In this document: piece by piece, positions 25,295 to 34,359 of the stretch
Layout: every line of letters begins with the position of its first letter
Numbering within the stretch: position 1 is the first letter of the stretch
NCBI GenBank assembly: GCA_964522505.1
Contig: CAZFWJ010000037.1
Coordinates: 1-34,582, forward strand
Direction of reading: 5' to 3'
Source: GYS-P2D sp964522505
GTDB lineage: Bacteria; Bacteroidota; Bacteroidia; Chitinophagales; Saprospiraceae
Length of the DNA: 34,582 nt
Notes under the pieces: model-generated
What the model saw: only the letters and a program-made list of their open reading frames with translations
Told to the model about the DNA's origin: nothing
The model's database searches: none
Translations under genes and position numbers: made by a program

Positions 25295-25645
25295 TTAATT
25301 TTCGACGTAAGACTTGAAATATTGTATCACTAAATTTTTCAAAAAATTCTCTTGAGCATTAACACCTTCCACTGGTAAGACACGAACCTGCTTATAATGC
25401 GGCCAACCATCTTCATCTTGGCCTACAAAATCAAAATATCCATCCAAGCTCAGCAGGTGACATGTCGCGACATGCATCAAGTCCTGTTTTTCCTCCTTAG
25501 TCAGATTTTTCTTCAGCAAATTGACTTCCTGAATACCAATCAAGTACAATACAGAGTTTAGGTCTGGCAACTCACTACGATCAAATCTGTCTTTGATAAA
25601 GTGTCTAATTTTGAGCCACTCGAAGTCTAGTTTCCATTCCTCCAT
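25295..25645 (-). CDS. Small conserved Bacteroidota protein of unknown function
   Basis: 116 residues, no signal peptide or membrane helix, mixed helical composition. Landmarks are LPDLNSVLYLIGIQEVN, LTKEEKQDLMHVATCHLLSL, then GYFDFVGQDEDGWPHYKQV. I recall similar small proteins in Bacteroidota genomes but no assigned function. It lies 27 bp after the LolC/E-like permease and 5 bp before the first cyclophilin gene, so it is co-transcribed with envelope genes although it looks cytoplasmic. Confidence 0.82.
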   Translation of the reverse strand: MEEWKLDFEWLKIRHFIKDRFDRSELPDLNSVLYLIGIQEVNLLKKNLTKEEKQDLMHVATCHLLSLDGYFDFVGQDEDGWPHYKQVRVLPVEGVNAQENFLKNLVIQYFKSYVEN

Positions 25646-25672
25646 AACAAGACCACAAATATAATCGAATGA

Positions 25673-26890
25673 TTATTCATATCGAACTTGCGCACTGACT
25701 CGGCTCGCTCGTGCAGCTGCAGGGATTGAGGCAAGATATCCGAGCAATAATACTGTTAACAGCACTATCACAACATCAAAAAATCTCATCTCAATCGGAT
25801 AGCTCGTAATGGCGAAGCCTTCAGGCACACTTATAAGATCAAATTGCTTCTGTAAAAAATAGAATAGTCCAGCTCCGACGAACCCAATTAAAAACCCAAA
25901 ACCACTAATCAACAAGCCTTCGAAATAAAATATGCGCTTCACGAAGGACTTCTGACCACCGAAAGATTGCAACACACTGATGTCCTTCTTCTTCTCCAAG
26001 ACAATCATCCAGAGACAACCGATCACATTAAAGGTTATCAATATCAGCACAAATCCAAGTATGAGGTATGATGTCCATTTCTCAACTTTCATAATCCTTA
26101 GATTGGACTTATCTTGCTCATATCGATTGAGCACTTCAAACTTATCTCCAGTAAGCTCCCGAATATCCTTGAGAACTGAAGTCTCACTAGCATCATGCGT
26201 CATTTTTAGTTCAATGGCGGATATTTGATCATAGAGATCGAGTAAGGCACTTACCACCTCATAGGAAGTGATGACATACTGATTGTCTCGTTCATTCTTA
26301 ATCGAAAACACCCCACGTCCTAGTAGGGGTCGAGATTTAAAGTCTTTGTCAAAAATCTTCTTATTGCGCTTTGGCACATGCGCCATGATCGGCGTAAACG
26401 GATTATCAAGTGATACGTTAAGCTTATTGCTAACTCCCTGACCTATTACAGCATGACTACCATATTCTGATGGACTAAAATCTAACTCGCCTCCGACTAT
26501 AGAGGGCTGCAAATTTATCACATCATTATGATACTTGTCAACACCCTTGATAATACCCACATGTTGCTTATCTCCATACTCTAGTAAGACAACTTCCTCT
26601 AAAGTTTTGGTGAATACCTCTACTCCCTCGACATCTCCAAGTTCAGCAATCCAATCTTCATCATTGTAAAAGAACTTGCCCTCAGTAGGAATAATCTTTA
26701 TATCAGGATTGAACGTATCCAAATAACTTCTTGTCACTTGCTCAAATCCATTGAGCACAGACATAATAATGATGAGTGCAGCAGTACCTATGGCGATGCC
26801 CAAGACAGATATCCCAGTAATTACATTAATGGCATTAGTAGATTTCTTACTAAACAGATATCTATAGGCTATGCTAAGCGATAAGGGCAT
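25673..26890 (-). CDS. LolC/LolE-type ABC transporter permease (FtsX family)
   Basis: 405 residues with the four-helix layout of lipoprotein-releasing permeases: one N-terminal helix (ITGISVLGIAIGTAALIIIMSVLNGFEQ), a large periplasmic domain (about 50-270), then three helices (SYLILGFVLILITFNVIGCLWMIV; LLISGFGFLIGFVGAGLFYF; VVIVLLTVLLLGYLASIPAA). The start ISIAYRYLFSKKSTNAINVI-like pattern (SLSIAYRYLFSKKSTNAIN) is typical of the family. With a separate LolD ATPase it would extract lipoproteins from the inner membrane. No LolD gene is in the window. It sits 31 bp after the GH3-hydrolase gene and ahead of two lipoprotein cyclophilins. Confidence 0.9.
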   Translation of the reverse strand: MPLSLSIAYRYLFSKKSTNAINVITGISVLGIAIGTAALIIIMSVLNGFEQVTRSYLDTFNPDIKIIPTEGKFFYNDEDWIAELGDVEGVEVFTKTLEEVVLLEYGDKQHVGIIKGVDKYHNDVINLQPSIVGGELDFSPSEYGSHAVIGQGVSNKLNVSLDNPFTPIMAHVPKRNKKIFDKDFKSRPLLGRGVFSIKNERDNQYVITSYEVVSALLDLYDQISAIELKMTHDASETSVLKDIRELTGDKFEVLNRYEQDKSNLRIMKVEKWTSYLILGFVLILITFNVIGCLWMIVLEKKKDISVLQSFGGQKSFVKRIFYFEGLLISGFGFLIGFVGAGLFYFLQKQFDLISVPEGFAITSYPIEMRFFDVVIVLLTVLLLGYLASIPAAARASRVSAQVRYE

Positions 26891-26921
26891 ATGAAGATTA
26901 AGCCCTCAAGTTATCACATCT

Positions 26922-29864
26922 TTAAAGAGATGAAAGTCCTAACTCTCGATTCTGTTCAGGAATGAGAGATTTATAAATAAGAGATTGAATCTTGGGTCTA
27001 TAGTTGTTCTTGCCCAATTTATTATTTCTCATTGAAGGATAAGTCCTGTTGGATAAGAATATATATATGATATCGTTGTCAGGATCGGCAAAGGCTGCTG
27101 TGCCCGTAAATCCTAAATGACCAAAACTATTCCGACTGGCATACTCAGACATGTTTTCTGTCTTGTCAGGATTAAGTTCTTTTAAATCAAATCCTAATCC
27201 GCGTCTTGAACTTGCCCAATGACGACGAGTGTACTGCTCTACAGTAGCTGGCTTGAGGAAATTGTATCCGCCATAATACCCCTTGTTCAATAGCATCTGC
27301 ATTAAGATGGCTAAATCTTGTGAATTAGAAAACAGACCTGCATGTCCACTTACTCCTCCAAGCATTGCGGCACCCATATCATGGACAGTACCATGGACTT
27401 TACTCATCCTAAAGTAATTGTCCTGTTCTGTGGGTGGAATTCTATTTTTATCAAATTTTTCCAAGGGGTTAAATGTTGTTGTACGCAATCCTAAGCGGTC
27501 ATAGAAATTCTCCTTCGCATATATATCTACTTGGTGACTCGTCAAGTTTTTGACAGTTCGATTACTGATATAAAAAGCCAGATCGCTGTACCTGTAGTCT
27601 CTTGTCTCTCTGAGATCTGACTCAAATATCTGTCGATATATACTATCCTGGTAGTCTGCTCTTAGATATAAGCCTGGCGTAACAAAATGTGGAAATGACT
27701 CTGTCTTTTCTTTACCATAATATTCGTCAGACGGTCTCTTAGCGCCAGCTTCTGTCAGGGTGTTTTTATAAAATGGAATCCAGCTAATCAACCCTCCTCT
27801 GTGGGCCAGTATATCAGCATACTTGATATCTGCTTTATTGCTTTTTTCTTGTTCTGGGATATACTTTTTAATCGGTGCATCTACATCAAAGAGATCTTTA
27901 TCATCCAAATGCATCAGAGACAATGTTGTAGCCATGACTTTAGTCACAGAAGCTAGGTCATAGACATCAGCATTTTGTACAGGTCTTTGTTTACTATAGG
28001 TATGATGACCAAAAGATTTATAATAGACAATCCTGTTATTCTTAGCCACTAAGACCTGACATCCTGGAGCCGCTTTCTCGCTTATCATATCATCGACAAG
28101 AGCCGCTATTTTGCTCAAGGTATCTGACTCCATCCCAACTCGCTCTGGTGTACTGTAGCCAATGCGCTTTAGCGAAGGAATATTATCACCTTTACCAACG
28201 GGATATTTTTCGGATGCCGTCACCGGCAGTCGACCACTGATTGCTGTTACGCCAAACAGTGCTTGCGCAGCAGCTTCATGAGTAAGCTCATTATCTTCGT
28301 ATGCGACCAAAACTGTAGGCACGTTCTCAAACCACTTCAATGCATATGGAGTGCCGAACATTACGAAGATTACTTCAGTGCGCCCAGACAAGTCATTGAT
28401 GAATTTGATTTGCTGTTCGTTCAGGCCATAGTTATTGCGCGAATACCAACTCATGTCATGACTACTTACAATAACACGATCGTATTCGGACAGCTTCTCC
28501 AGAGCATTCTGGTATTCTGTCGAGGCGCCATTCTTGGAGATATTATGATGATCTATATCTACATATGACTCCAACCTCTTTTGAAATGCATCTGGCTCAT
28601 CATCGCCTAATGCAATACTAGCATAGCCATATTTCTTTAAGTCACGTATCGGCAAAACATCCGCACTGTTGTTAGCAAGCGTCAACGCCTGCTCGTAGAT
28701 TTCAGCTTTAATATTTATAGCCTCGTCGCTATTAATCTCCTCATAAATATTAGTTGCATTGGTCCAGGAACTCTTGCTTGGCAGATCTAGTATTTCTTTT
28801 GTTCTTAGTATTCGGTATACGCTTTTATCGAGACGCTCCATAGAAATCGTCCCATTATTGACAGCGTCCAGTACCTGCTTATATCCTTGAGCGATATCCT
28901 CGGGTAAGACGATGACATCATTACCCGCCAAGAAAGCCTCAAGGTCTGCCATGCCTGGCTCAAAATGCTTGGTAACCCCCTTCATCTCCATAGCATCTGT
29001 ATATACGATGCCATCAAACCCCAACTCATTGCGTAAAACATCAACTATAGTAGGACCAGACAATGTCGTCGGTCTATTCTCACGAGCATCTAGGGCTGGC
29101 ACATTTAGATGAGCAACCATAACAGAGGTTGCTCCTTGCGCAACTAATTGCTTGAATGGGTACAACTCTATACTATCAAGACGCGCTTTAGTATGGGGTA
29201 TTATGGGTAAATCCTTATGTGAGTCTACATCGGTATCACCATGACCTGGAAAATGCTTTAGACAAGACATGACATCTACATCCTGCATGCCTCTCATATA
29301 GGAGTAAGCTTTAGCCGTTACATTATCACGATCCTCTCCAAATGACCTCATATTGATTACGGGATTGTCAGGGTTGTTGTTGATATCAACATCAGGAGCG
29401 AAGTTTACATTGATACCCAATAGCTTACACTGACGGCCAATTTCTTGTCCCATCCTGTATACCAGTTGATTATCCCTGATTGCGCCAATAGTGATCTGTC
29501 TCGGAAAGCTAATTGCCTGATCTGGAAACCGCATCCCTAATCCCCACTCCCCATCAATAGCGATTAGCAGAGGATGCTGAGATAGTTGTTGATATTCTGT
29601 GACCAGTTGGGTCTGTCTAAGTGGATCACCTTGAAAAAAACAGATCCCTCCGACATGATAATTCTCAATTTGAGACTTCACATACTTTATGCGTTCAGGG
29701 TCATCCTTAGAAAAAGCCCTAATCATAAAAAGCTGCCCCACTTTCTCCTCAATAGTCATTTGAGACAGGACCTCTTTAGTCCAGTCTTTAACTAAGCCAT
29801 CATCTTGCGCAACTAATGTGATTGCACTCATGATTAAGCTGAGAAATAGGACTATTCGTTTCAT
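26922..29864 (-). CDS. GH3 (NagZ-like) fused to class C beta-lactamase-like serine hydrolase
   Basis: 980 residues with a signal peptide (MKRIVLFLSLIMSAITLVAQ). Residues about 25-360 are GH3 of the NagZ type: KHFPGHGDTDVDSH (203-216), with the His of DSH as the likely acid/base element, and Asp290 in YTDAMEM as the nucleophile candidate. Residues about 385-560 form a GH3 C-terminal-like domain. Residues about 575-975 are a serine beta-lactamase/esterase fold: Ser639-Val-Thr-Lys642, Tyr759-Ser-Asp, and a late GHLGFTGT block in place of KTG. Likely substrates are peptidoglycan fragments in the periplasm; the hydrolase half may cut an ester or peptide. The fusion is known in Bacteroidota. It leads the run of tightly spaced genes down to 22966. 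Confidence 0.93.
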   Translation of the reverse strand: MKRIVLFLSLIMSAITLVAQDDGLVKDWTKEVLSQMTIEEKVGQLFMIRAFSKDDPERIKYVKSQIENYHVGGICFFQGDPLRQTQLVTEYQQLSQHPLLIAIDGEWGLGMRFPDQAISFPRQITIGAIRDNQLVYRMGQEIGRQCKLLGINVNFAPDVDINNNPDNPVINMRSFGEDRDNVTAKAYSYMRGMQDVDVMSCLKHFPGHGDTDVDSHKDLPIIPHTKARLDSIELYPFKQLVAQGATSVMVAHLNVPALDARENRPTTLSGPTIVDVLRNELGFDGIVYTDAMEMKGVTKHFEPGMADLEAFLAGNDVIVLPEDIAQGYKQVLDAVNNGTISMERLDKSVYRILRTKEILDLPSKSSWTNATNIYEEINSDEAINIKAEIYEQALTLANNSADVLPIRDLKKYGYASIALGDDEPDAFQKRLESYVDIDHHNISKNGASTEYQNALEKLSEYDRVIVSSHDMSWYSRNNYGLNEQQIKFINDLSGRTEVIFVMFGTPYALKWFENVPTVLVAYEDNELTHEAAAQALFGVTAISGRLPVTASEKYPVGKGDNIPSLKRIGYSTPERVGMESDTLSKIAALVDDMISEKAAPGCQVLVAKNNRIVYYKSFGHHTYSKQRPVQNADVYDLASVTKVMATTLSLMHLDDKDLFDVDAPIKKYIPEQEKSNKADIKYADILAHRGGLISWIPFYKNTLTEAGAKRPSDEYYGKEKTESFPHFVTPGLYLRADYQDSIYRQIFESDLRETRDYRYSDLAFYISNRTVKNLTSHQVDIYAKENFYDRLGLRTTTFNPLEKFDKNRIPPTEQDNYFRMSKVHGTVHDMGAAMLGGVSGHAGLFSNSQDLAILMQMLLNKGYYGGYNFLKPATVEQYTRRHWASSRRGLGFDLKELNPDKTENMSEYASRNSFGHLGFTGTAAFADPDNDIIYIFLSNRTYPSMRNNKLGKNNYRPKIQSLIYKSLIPEQNRELGLSSL

Positions 29865-29906
29865 CGCTGCTTACTTATTGGAAGTTGACTAATTCTGTGT
29901 AAATGA

Positions 29907-29914
29907 CAAAAATA
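29907..29914 (-). promoter_or_regulatory. Bacteroidota -7 box for the GH3-led operon
   Basis: TATTTTTG on the minus strand is a perfect TAnnTTTG, 43 nt upstream of the start at 29864. A 6-bp hairpin, GTTATT/AATAAC (29938-29953), lies further upstream in the divergent gap. I see no good -33 element. Confidence 0.5.
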
Positions 29915-30031
29915 CAAATTACATTTTATTTTAATATGTTATTCTTTAATAACAAAGTTTCTATTAGACATGAGCTATTTTATCATAACATAGTAACTTG
30001 AGCTAATCTGATTTCTATTAAATTCTATCAT

Positions 30032-31675
30032 ATGAAGAGACTTTTACTGATTTATTTGAGCTGCTCATGGTGCATCGGCATAATGGCTCAGACCCAATTG
30101 CCGAAAGTGACTAACACTTATGCAATTACTAACGCACTTATCACTCCTTCTGCTGGTGCCACACCTTATTATGGGACCATTATAATGACAGACGGAATTA
30201 TCTCTTCAGTTGGACCCTCAGCAAGAATCCCATTTAGCGCCCAAGTCATTGATGTTGATTCTGCCCATGTATATCCTGCTTTTATTGCAACCTTATCACA
30301 TGCAGGCATTCGAAATACTGAGGAGAATGAGCGTGTCGATGTTGATCGACCGGGATATCCTCCAAATGATGTTGCAGGCATCACGCCGGAGAAAAGCATG
30401 AGCTCAGAATTCGCTGCTTCAGACAATTCAGTCAAAGGACTTAGGGAAGCAGGATTTGCTGTAGCACACTCCGTTCCCAATAAAGGAATGCTACCTGGCA
30501 AGGGATCCGTAATCAGCTTGTCAGGTCAGGATTTTGATCAAAGTGTTTTGATCGAAGATATGTCTCTATATGCTCAGTTTCAGGGTGCTTCACGAGTATT
30601 CCCAGCAACAACAATAGGTGTTATGGCCAAATTCAGAGAACTCTATAAGAATGCCGAAATCGGAGCTCAACATCAAAAGAGTTATAGTCAGAACCCATTA
30701 AATAAAAAGAGAGGAGGGCAAGATGCTGCAACTAAGGCGCTCTATGGAGCTACGGACGGCTCCATGCCGATTTACTTCCACACCGAATCAACACTCGATG
30801 TGAGCCGTGCACTCACTTTGCAAAAAGAGTTAGGGTTCAAGATATTCCTGAGTGAGCTAAAGTCAGCCCCGCAGGTACAGTCTATTCTTAAGAATAACTC
30901 GCAACCCATCCTACTCTCGCTTGATCTGCCAGATGAGGATAAGTCAGACGAAGCGGAGATGACTGATGAGAATAAAGCGTTACTCAGCAAGAAAAAGGAA
31001 AGTATCACAGCAGCATGTTCGCAAGCTGCGGCATTTGCAGAGTCCAACCAGCCATTTGCATTCTCCTACGTTGATGTCAAGGCTAAAGAAATCCATAGTC
31101 AAGTCAAGAGACTGATAGATCACGGCTTGAGTTTTAATGATGCATTAAGTGCGCTCACTATTGATGCGGCACGAGCACTGGATATAGATCAGATCACTGG
31201 CTCCATAGCTAAAGGAAAAGCTGCTAATATTATCGTTACAACTGATACCCTATTTAAAGAACAGACTCAGATCTCTAAGGTCTTTATCGAAGGAGAGCTA
31301 TTTGAACAGAAAATTAAGGAGAAGAAAAAGAAATCTGAAAATAGCGGCGATGAAGTGGATTTCACTGGGTCATATTCTTACAGCATAGATATCCCTGGCA
31401 TGAGCCCTCAAGGAAAGATGACATTTGTCAAGAGTGGTGATAGCTATGAAGTCACCATTACTAGCAATCAAGCACCAGGAGAGAATTATGAGGCTACTGA
31501 TGTTGAAGTCAATGGTAACAACGCCACCTTTGACTTTATCATAGACAATGGAGGATTCTCCATTGCTGTATCCAACGATATAACCCTAGAAGATGAATCG
31601 TTGGAAGGGACTGTAAGTATTCCCGACTTCGGCAGCTTCGAACTGACTGGCGAAAAAATTGACTCACCTGAATAA
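30032..31675 (+). CDS. Secreted amidohydrolase-fold protein, apparently without active site, with C-terminal extra domain
   Basis: 547 residues with a signal peptide ending near CIGIMAQ. The amidohydrolase fold is visible at both ends: ITNALITPSAG and GTIIMTDGIISSVGPSA, then late DALSALTIDAARALDIDQITGSIAKGKAANIIVT. The metal-binding HxH is degraded: IATLSHAG has Leu88 in place of the first His and keeps only His90. Later metal positions are also missing (YFHTES for the usual His pair, FLSEL where the next His belongs). After a charged linker (KEKKKKSENSGDE) a C-terminal domain of about 100 residues (FTGSYSYSIDIPG ... FGSFELTGEKI) looks all-beta. It is the first of three related genes; the next starts 7 bp after its stop. 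It may be a non-catalytic partner. Confidence 0.85.
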   Translation: MKRLLLIYLSCSWCIGIMAQTQLPKVTNTYAITNALITPSAGATPYYGTIIMTDGIISSVGPSARIPFSAQVIDVDSAHVYPAFIATLSHAGIRNTEENERVDVDRPGYPPNDVAGITPEKSMSSEFAASDNSVKGLREAGFAVAHSVPNKGMLPGKGSVISLSGQDFDQSVLIEDMSLYAQFQGASRVFPATTIGVMAKFRELYKNAEIGAQHQKSYSQNPLNKKRGGQDAATKALYGATDGSMPIYFHTESTLDVSRALTLQKELGFKIFLSELKSAPQVQSILKNNSQPILLSLDLPDEDKSDEAEMTDENKALLSKKKESITAACSQAAAFAESNQPFAFSYVDVKAKEIHSQVKRLIDHGLSFNDALSALTIDAARALDIDQITGSIAKGKAANIIVTTDTLFKEQTQISKVFIEGELFEQKIKEKKKKSENSGDEVDFTGSYSYSIDIPGMSPQGKMTFVKSGDSYEVTITSNQAPGENYEATDVEVNGNNATFDFIIDNGGFSIAVSNDITLEDESLEGTVSIPDFGSFELTGEKIDSPE

Positions 31676-31682
31676 TCATATC

Positions 31683-33032
31683 ATGAAAAAATTAATAGCG
31701 ACAATATTAACTCTGGCATTCAGTATAACTCTATACTCACAGGAGAATGGTGATGTTCTTATCACGGGCGGTACCGTAATCACCATCACCGGCGACATAC
31801 TCGCAGACACAGACGTACTTATCCGCAATGGCAAAATTGACCAAATCGGTGAAGACCTATCAATATCGGGTGATATCAAGACGATCGATGCCGATGGCAA
31901 ATATGTGATGCCTGGTATCATTGACGCACATAGCCATATAGCACTTGATGTTGTCAATGAAGCTACCGATCCTAATACCTCTAATGTAGATGTCGGTGAT
32001 GCCATCAATCCTTTTGATGTATCTATCTATCGCGCCTTAGCTGGCGGGGTAACCACATCACACGCCATGCATGGTTCTGCCAATGCCGTCGGTGGTCAAT
32101 GTGAAACCATCAAACATCGTTGGGGCACCTTCAATCCTGAAGAAATGAAAATGGTCGATGCCCCTCGGACTATAAAGTTTGCACTAGGAGAAAATCCAAT
32201 GCGTGTCCACGGTGAGCGCAGTGATATCGTGCCACGTACTCGTATGGGTGTAGAACAAATATTCAGAGAGTCATTTGGCAAGGCACAAGTGTATATGGAA
32301 GCTTGGGACAACCACAATAAAAATCCTCTCGCTGCCGCTGCTCCTCCAGCATATGATCTTAAGATGGAGACGATGGCAGACATATTAAGAGGTGAGATCA
32401 TCGTACACTGCCACTCATACCGGGCTGACGAGATCCTGATGCTGGTTGACGTACTGAGAGATTATGGCGTTGATAAAATCTGTTTTCAGCATGTAAATGA
32501 AGGGTTCAAAGTTGCTCCTGAGTTGGCAGAATACGGAGCGATGGCGTCAGTATTCGCTGATTGGTGGGCCTATAAATTTGAAGTGTATTACAGCACGGCT
32601 TATAATGCTGCTATACTTACTGAAAATGGCGTGGTCACCTCTATCAATTCAGATTCGGGAGAGCTTATCAGGCACCTCTACCATGAAGCGGCGAAGACTC
32701 AAAGATATGGAGGCCTGTCAGACAACGAAGCACTACGATTGATAACTATCAACCCTGCCATTCAACTGGGTATCGATGATCGAGTTGGAAGCATCGAAGT
32801 AGGCAAGGATGGCGATATAACCATATTTGACAATCATCCATTATCCATCTATGCTATTCCTCAACAGACTATCGTGGATGGTGTAGTGAGATTTGATATC
32901 AATGATCCAGACGATATGAGAGTACTTGTCGACCCAGAGGAGAATATTTCTTCATTCATAGATCATCATACTGAACATCACGAAGACGATAGATGTATGC
33001 AGGATGTCTTAGAGTTTTTCAGCAACCATTAA
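31683..33032 (+). CDS. Secreted metal-dependent amidohydrolase, complete active site
   Basis: 449 residues from the ATG at 31683; an upstream in-frame ATG (31659) would overlap the previous gene and spoil the signal peptide MKKLIATILTLAFSITLYSQ. Metal ligands are present: DAHSH gives His83 and His85, VHCHS gives His242/His244, FQHVNEG gives His270, and NSDSGE gives Asp324; KFALGENP (Lys165) is at a conserved family position. The fold ends with AIQLGIDDRVGSIEVGKDGDITIFDNHPL. It resembles imidazolonepropionase/dipeptidase-type secreted amidohydrolases; the substrate is unknown. It is flanked by two relatives that lack the ligands, at 7 and 12 bp. Confidence 0.93.
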   Translation: MKKLIATILTLAFSITLYSQENGDVLITGGTVITITGDILADTDVLIRNGKIDQIGEDLSISGDIKTIDADGKYVMPGIIDAHSHIALDVVNEATDPNTSNVDVGDAINPFDVSIYRALAGGVTTSHAMHGSANAVGGQCETIKHRWGTFNPEEMKMVDAPRTIKFALGENPMRVHGERSDIVPRTRMGVEQIFRESFGKAQVYMEAWDNHNKNPLAAAAPPAYDLKMETMADILRGEIIVHCHSYRADEILMLVDVLRDYGVDKICFQHVNEGFKVAPELAEYGAMASVFADWWAYKFEVYYSTAYNAAILTENGVVTSINSDSGELIRHLYHEAAKTQRYGGLSDNEALRLITINPAIQLGIDDRVGSIEVGKDGDITIFDNHPLSIYAIPQQTIVDGVVRFDINDPDDMRVLVDPEENISSFIDHHTEHHEDDRCMQDVLEFFSNH

Positions 33033-33044
33033 GATCCAAAGAAC

Positions 33045-34337
33045 ATGAAACGATATATAATTAGTGTAGTCTTTATCCTTGCTTGTCAACTGGCTTTCGG
33101 TCAGCAGATCGCCAAATCAACTTACGGTAAGACGCTATTAAAAAATGCCACTGTCCACACCATCACAGATGGCATTAAGGAGAATACAGATGTCTTAATC
33201 GATGATGGTAAGATCCTAGAAGTTGGAGTCAATATCAGTGTTTCAGATGCCACAGTCATAGATTGTAGTGATCACCATGTGTATCCAGGATTTGTGAATA
33301 GTGGTACGCAGCTCGGCATGTCAGAGGTAGGAGCAGTATCACTTACTAATGATTTTAATGAGATCGGAGACTTTATCCCTCATATGCAGGCGCTAACAGC
33401 GGTTAATCCAAATGCAGTTGCGATACCAGTAACCAGAGTCAATGGGGTTACTTCTGTCATTGCCGCACCACGAGGAGGGCTATTTCCAGGAACGGCATCT
33501 CTCATCAATCTACACGGCTATACTCCCAATAATATGTTTGCTGGATTCAAAGGGGTGGTGATGAATTTTCCCTCATCAGCAAAGCGAGGACGTCGAGATA
33601 GAAGATCAGATGACGACATTAAAAAAGCCCAAGAGAAGGCCATGAAAAACCTCAATGAAATCTGGTCTAATCTGAGCACATTTGCCAAGATAGATTCTGC
33701 TAAAGGAGCTCAGTCCAGTGCCACGCCTAAGACCTATCAGCCCGAGTATGATGCGCTGATTGATGTATACAGAGGCAATACTGCACTGATGATAGAGGTC
33801 AACAAAGATGAGGATATCAAGAATGCGATTGAGTGGGTGAAGGATAAAAACCTGAAGGTCATCTTCACTGGTGTAACTGAAGGATGGAGAGTTGCTAAGG
33901 AATTAGCAGAATCAGGTATCCCTGTGATTACGGGGCCCGTCCTCAGTATCCCAGGACGTAGCTATACAAGATATGACGTCAACTATCGCAATGCTGGAGT
34001 CATGCAAAAAGCTGGGGTTACAGTAGCCCTGAGAACTAATGATTCAGAAAATGCACGGAACCTCCCGTTCAATGCAGGTTTTGCAGCGACCTACGGCATG
34101 GGTATAGAGGAAGCACTGAAATCCATTACTATTAACCCTGCTAAGATCTTTGGACTTGAAGGTCAGTATGGGAGTATTTCAGTGGGCAAGGTGGCCAATC
34201 TATTCGTCAGTACAGGTGATCCTTTTGAGATGAAGACGGATATAATCCAGCTCTTTATCAATGGATGGAATGTTCCAATTGAAAGTAGGCATACCCTACT
34301 CTATAATGAGTTTTTGCATCGCAGTCCGGGGAAGTGA
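33045..34337 (+). CDS. Secreted amidohydrolase-fold protein lacking metal ligands
   Basis: 430 residues with signal MKRYIISVVFILACQLAFG. The fold is recognisable (LLKNATVHTITDGIKENTDVLIDDGKI, VYPGFVNSGTQLGMSE, then EEALKSITINPAKIFGLEGQYGSISVGKVANLFVSTGDPF). The HxH motif is gone: Gly87 and Gln89 stand in VNSGTQLG. The later positions are also lost: LMIEVNKDED replaces the His pair region and IFTGVTEGW replaces the QHVNEG-type His. It is therefore predicted to be non-catalytic, or to use another chemistry. It starts 12 bp after the active amidohydrolase, so the three are expressed together. Confidence 0.88.
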   Translation: MKRYIISVVFILACQLAFGQQIAKSTYGKTLLKNATVHTITDGIKENTDVLIDDGKILEVGVNISVSDATVIDCSDHHVYPGFVNSGTQLGMSEVGAVSLTNDFNEIGDFIPHMQALTAVNPNAVAIPVTRVNGVTSVIAAPRGGLFPGTASLINLHGYTPNNMFAGFKGVVMNFPSSAKRGRRDRRSDDDIKKAQEKAMKNLNEIWSNLSTFAKIDSAKGAQSSATPKTYQPEYDALIDVYRGNTALMIEVNKDEDIKNAIEWVKDKNLKVIFTGVTEGWRVAKELAESGIPVITGPVLSIPGRSYTRYDVNYRNAGVMQKAGVTVALRTNDSENARNLPFNAGFAATYGMGIEEALKSITINPAKIFGLEGQYGSISVGKVANLFVSTGDPFEMKTDIIQLFINGWNVPIESRHTLLYNEFLHRSPGK

Positions 34338-34359
34338 ATTCTGAAGAAAGACAGAATTA

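Noticed and set aside
26922..29864. GH3 gene as the exo-enzyme of the laminarin PUL
   Set aside because: It has the NagZ-type KHFPGHGDTDVDSH motif and is 19 kb from the PUL in an envelope operon.
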